Assembly: GCA_012103325.1 (NCBI GenBank)
Contig: WLWY01000002.1
Location: forward strand, 1 to 64,000
DNA length: 64,000 nt
DNA from: Alphaproteobacteria bacterium
GTDB taxonomy: Bacteria > Pseudomonadota > Alphaproteobacteria > UBA8366 > GCA-2717185
Reading direction: 5' to 3'
Shown here in pieces: positions 62,602 to 64,000 of the stretch; the stretch's first letter is position 1, and each line of letters starts with the position of its first letter. Under the pieces are notes generated by a model. The model made no database searches. It had not been told where the DNA came from and worked only from the letters and a program-made list of their open reading frames with translations. Position numbers and translations under genes: made by a program.

Positions 62602-63463
62602 TTGCCCGATTGCAACTTGGGAGTAATTACGCTGAATCAACCTGCGCCCAAAGTTGATCCTGGCTTGAAGGACACGTTCGACCGTGACGGTGCGGTGGTC
62701 ATGCGCGATGTCATCGATGCGTCCTGGCGTGCGCGGTTGCAGGCGGCGATCGATCGGGATATCGCCGACCCGGGGCCGTTCGTGCACGGCTATGATACGG
62801 CGGATGGTAAAGGCCGTTTCCACGGCAATCTGCGGATTTGGGAAAACGATCCCGACTTCCGCGCTCTTTGCCTGGAGTCTCATCTGCCCGCGCTGGCGGC
62901 GCAGTTCTTCGACAGCGAGAAGGTCAATCTCCTGTACGACCAGTTGTTCGTGAAGGAGCCCGGTACCGAAAACCGCACGCGGTGGCATAACGATCAGCCC
63001 TATTGGGCGATCCGCGGCTGGGACGTTCTGGCTGGCGCTGGATCCGGTAACGGCAGAAAGCGGCGCGATGGAATTCGTTCGCGGCTCCCATAAGTGGAAC
63101 CGATGGTTCCAGCCGGAGAAGTTCGGCGACACCAACGCCCATGACGATTACGAGCGTAACCCGAATTATGAGCCGATCCCGGACATCGAAAACACGCGCA
63201 ACGACTTTGACATCGTCAGTTGGGACCTCGCCCCGGGCGATGCCTATGTCTTCCACGGTCTGACCGTGCATGGCGCCGGCGGTAATTTACATCGAGAACA
63301 CCGCCGCCGCGGCTACGCGGTGCGGTACACCGGTGACGATGTTGCTTATGATACGCGACCTGGCCCCAACGAACATTTGCGCTGTGCTATACTGTCCGAC
63401 GGCGATCCCCTGGACAGCGCGCAATTCCCCGTGGTTTGGCGCACGGCCGCTGACGCGCATTGA
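62602..63463 (+). pseudogene. phytanoyl-CoA dioxygenase (PhyH)-like gene with a frameshift
   Basis: The first part reads to residue ~143 with the iron motif H129-x-D131 (RWHNDQPYW) and RGWDV, then goes out of frame. From 63026 another frame continues with FWLALDPVTAESGAMEFVRGSHKWNRWF, the distal His (LTVHGAGG) and RRGYAVRY for 2-oxoglutarate, ending at 63463. The two parts join into one PhyH protein of about 286 residues. Homologues have two residues between GWxV and FWxALD; GTTCTG could be one copy left of a repeat GTTCTG-TC-GTTCTG after an 8-bp deletion, which gives exactly the observed shift (inference). The start is not clear (TTG 62602; CTG 62632 after GGGAG). Confidence 0.8.
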
Positions 63464-63476
63464 AGGAGTATTTTAG

Positions 63477-64000
63477 ATGACCGTTGAAATCGTCCGCACC
63501 GCCTGTCCGCATGACTGTCCAAGCGCTTGTGCGCTCGAGGTAGAGCGGCTGTCGCCGACGCAGATCGGCCGTGTTCGCGGGGCGGCGGATTTGCCGTTCA
63601 CGGCGGGCGTGGTGTGCGAGAAGGTGGGGCGCTATGCCGAGCGGGTGCATCATCCGGATCGGTTGACCCATCCGATGCGCCGCGTCAGTTCGAAAGGCGA
63701 GGGCAAGTTCGAGCAGATTAGCTGGGACGAGGCGCTCGATACCATCGCCGATGCCTTTAAGGTGGCATCCGACAAACACGGGCCGGAAGCGGTCTGGCCC
63801 TATCACTCGGGCGGCACACTGGGTGTGGTGCAGCGCTATGGCATGGATCGGCTGAGCCGGACCATGGGCTATTCCGGCATGATCGGCACAATTTGCGTGA
63901 CACCTGCGATGTCCGGCTGGGCGGCGGGTGTCGGCGGGCAGCGCGGTGTCGATCCGATGGAGATCGAAGAAAGCGACCTGATCGTCGTTTGGGGCGGCAA
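63477..64000 (+). CDS. molybdopterin-dependent oxidoreductase, N-terminal part (runs off window)
   Basis: ATG 63477 follows TGAAGGAGTATTTTAG, a strong site 8 bp before the start; the frame stays open to 64000. The N-terminus has a [4Fe-4S] cluster motif C-x2-D-C-x3-C (TACPHDCPSACALEV) with the fourth Cys in GVVCEKVGRYAERVHHPDRLTHPMRRV, as in the molybdopterin bis-MGD oxidoreductase family. The rest, SWDEALDTIADAFK and AVWPYHSGGTLGVVQRYGMDRL, confirms the family. Oxidoreductase of the DMSO reductase superfamily; type cannot be set from this part. The Arg/Ser/Cys/Sec Mo ligand lies at the ICVTPAMSGWAAGVGG region, where no Cys or Sec is seen beyond ICVT. Confidence 0.88.
   Translation, partial: MTVEIVRTACPHDCPSACALEVERLSPTQIGRVRGAADLPFTAGVVCEKVGRYAERVHHPDRLTHPMRRVSSKGEGKFEQISWDEALDTIADAFKVASDKHGPEAVWPYHSGGTLGVVQRYGMDRLSRTMGYSGMIGTICVTPAMSGWAAGVGGQRGVDPMEIEESDLIVVWGG

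Noticed and set aside
1..64000. tRNA, rRNA or riboswitch genes
   Set aside because: No T-loop (GGTTCGAATCC-like) with acceptor stem, rRNA segment or known riboswitch core was found by reading both strands; the GGTTCGAATAA at about 11477 is inside the IS5 transposase gene.

Overview
The window is 64 kb of high-GC DNA from what looks like a free-living alphaproteobacterium with a large accessory catabolic gene pool. This is inferred from protein styles, from the density of LysR/TetR-controlled oxidoreductase and hydrolase genes, from several Fe(II)/2-oxoglutarate dioxygenases, from an apparently leaderless aromatic leader peptide and from a PEP-CTERM protein. No rRNA, tRNA, CRISPR array or plasmid replication gene was seen. 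Gene density is high, with short gaps and several convergent pairs that overlap at their stop codons.

Layout. 0-6 kb: a LysR regulator divergent from a DUF2306 membrane protein, a small lipoprotein, an M24 peptidase homologue with two altered metal ligands, a membrane/coiled-coil protein and a secreted trypsin-like protease. 6.1-8.5 kb: a complete IS66 element (copy 1) that cuts a TauD-type dioxygenase gene down to its last 27 codons. 8.6-12.5 kb: an XRE-HTH/TPR protein built of 150-bp repeats and broken by a one-base deletion, REP-like palindromes and an IS5-family element. 12.5-19.6 kb: two phosphoesterases with overlapping genes, an unknown protein, a crotonase/nitroreductase pair and a divergent LLM monooxygenase/isochorismatase-hydrolase pair. 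19.6-23.6 kb: an orphan one-module NRPS (A domain interrupted by a methyltransferase, then PCP and TE, no condensation domain), followed upstream by an SDR and a sterol-desaturase-type hydroxylase. 26-31 kb: a TauD dioxygenase, small proteins, a class I DAHP synthase with a textbook aromatic attenuator (leader peptide rich in Tyr/Phe/Trp plus terminator), and a rhomboid protease. 31-38 kb: acyl-CoA dehydrogenase, a glycosidase-like propeller, an NHL protein, two amidohydrolases behind an operator-like palindrome, and TetR. 38-45.7 kb: a CadC-like regulator, a PEP-CTERM protein, GST, SDR, a secreted caspase-like protein and a cupin.

45.7-52.3 kb: IS66 copy 2, with a perfect 8-bp target duplication, sits inside the small-subunit gene of a Rieske ring-hydroxylating dioxygenase. 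That gene ends a minus-strand operon aminotransferase - phosphotriesterase-like hydrolase - Rieske alpha - Rieske beta, so this pathway is probably damaged in this strain. 52.4-64 kb: a crotonase and a minus-strand run MmgE/PrpD - TauD - TauD - TauE/SafE exporter - cyclic-nucleotide-binding protein - large membrane iron-sulfur/flavin fusion, headed by a divergent LysR. The run could serve oxygenative release of sulfite (or another anion) from an organosulfonate-like substrate (inference). It is followed by a further TauD gene, a frameshifted phytanoyl-CoA-dioxygenase-like gene and the start of a molybdopterin oxidoreductase that runs off the window.

The two IS66 copies differ at one base seen in tnpB, and at least three genes (TauD remnant, Rieske beta, HTH/TPR; probably also PhyH) are broken, so this region is under active decay and rearrangement.
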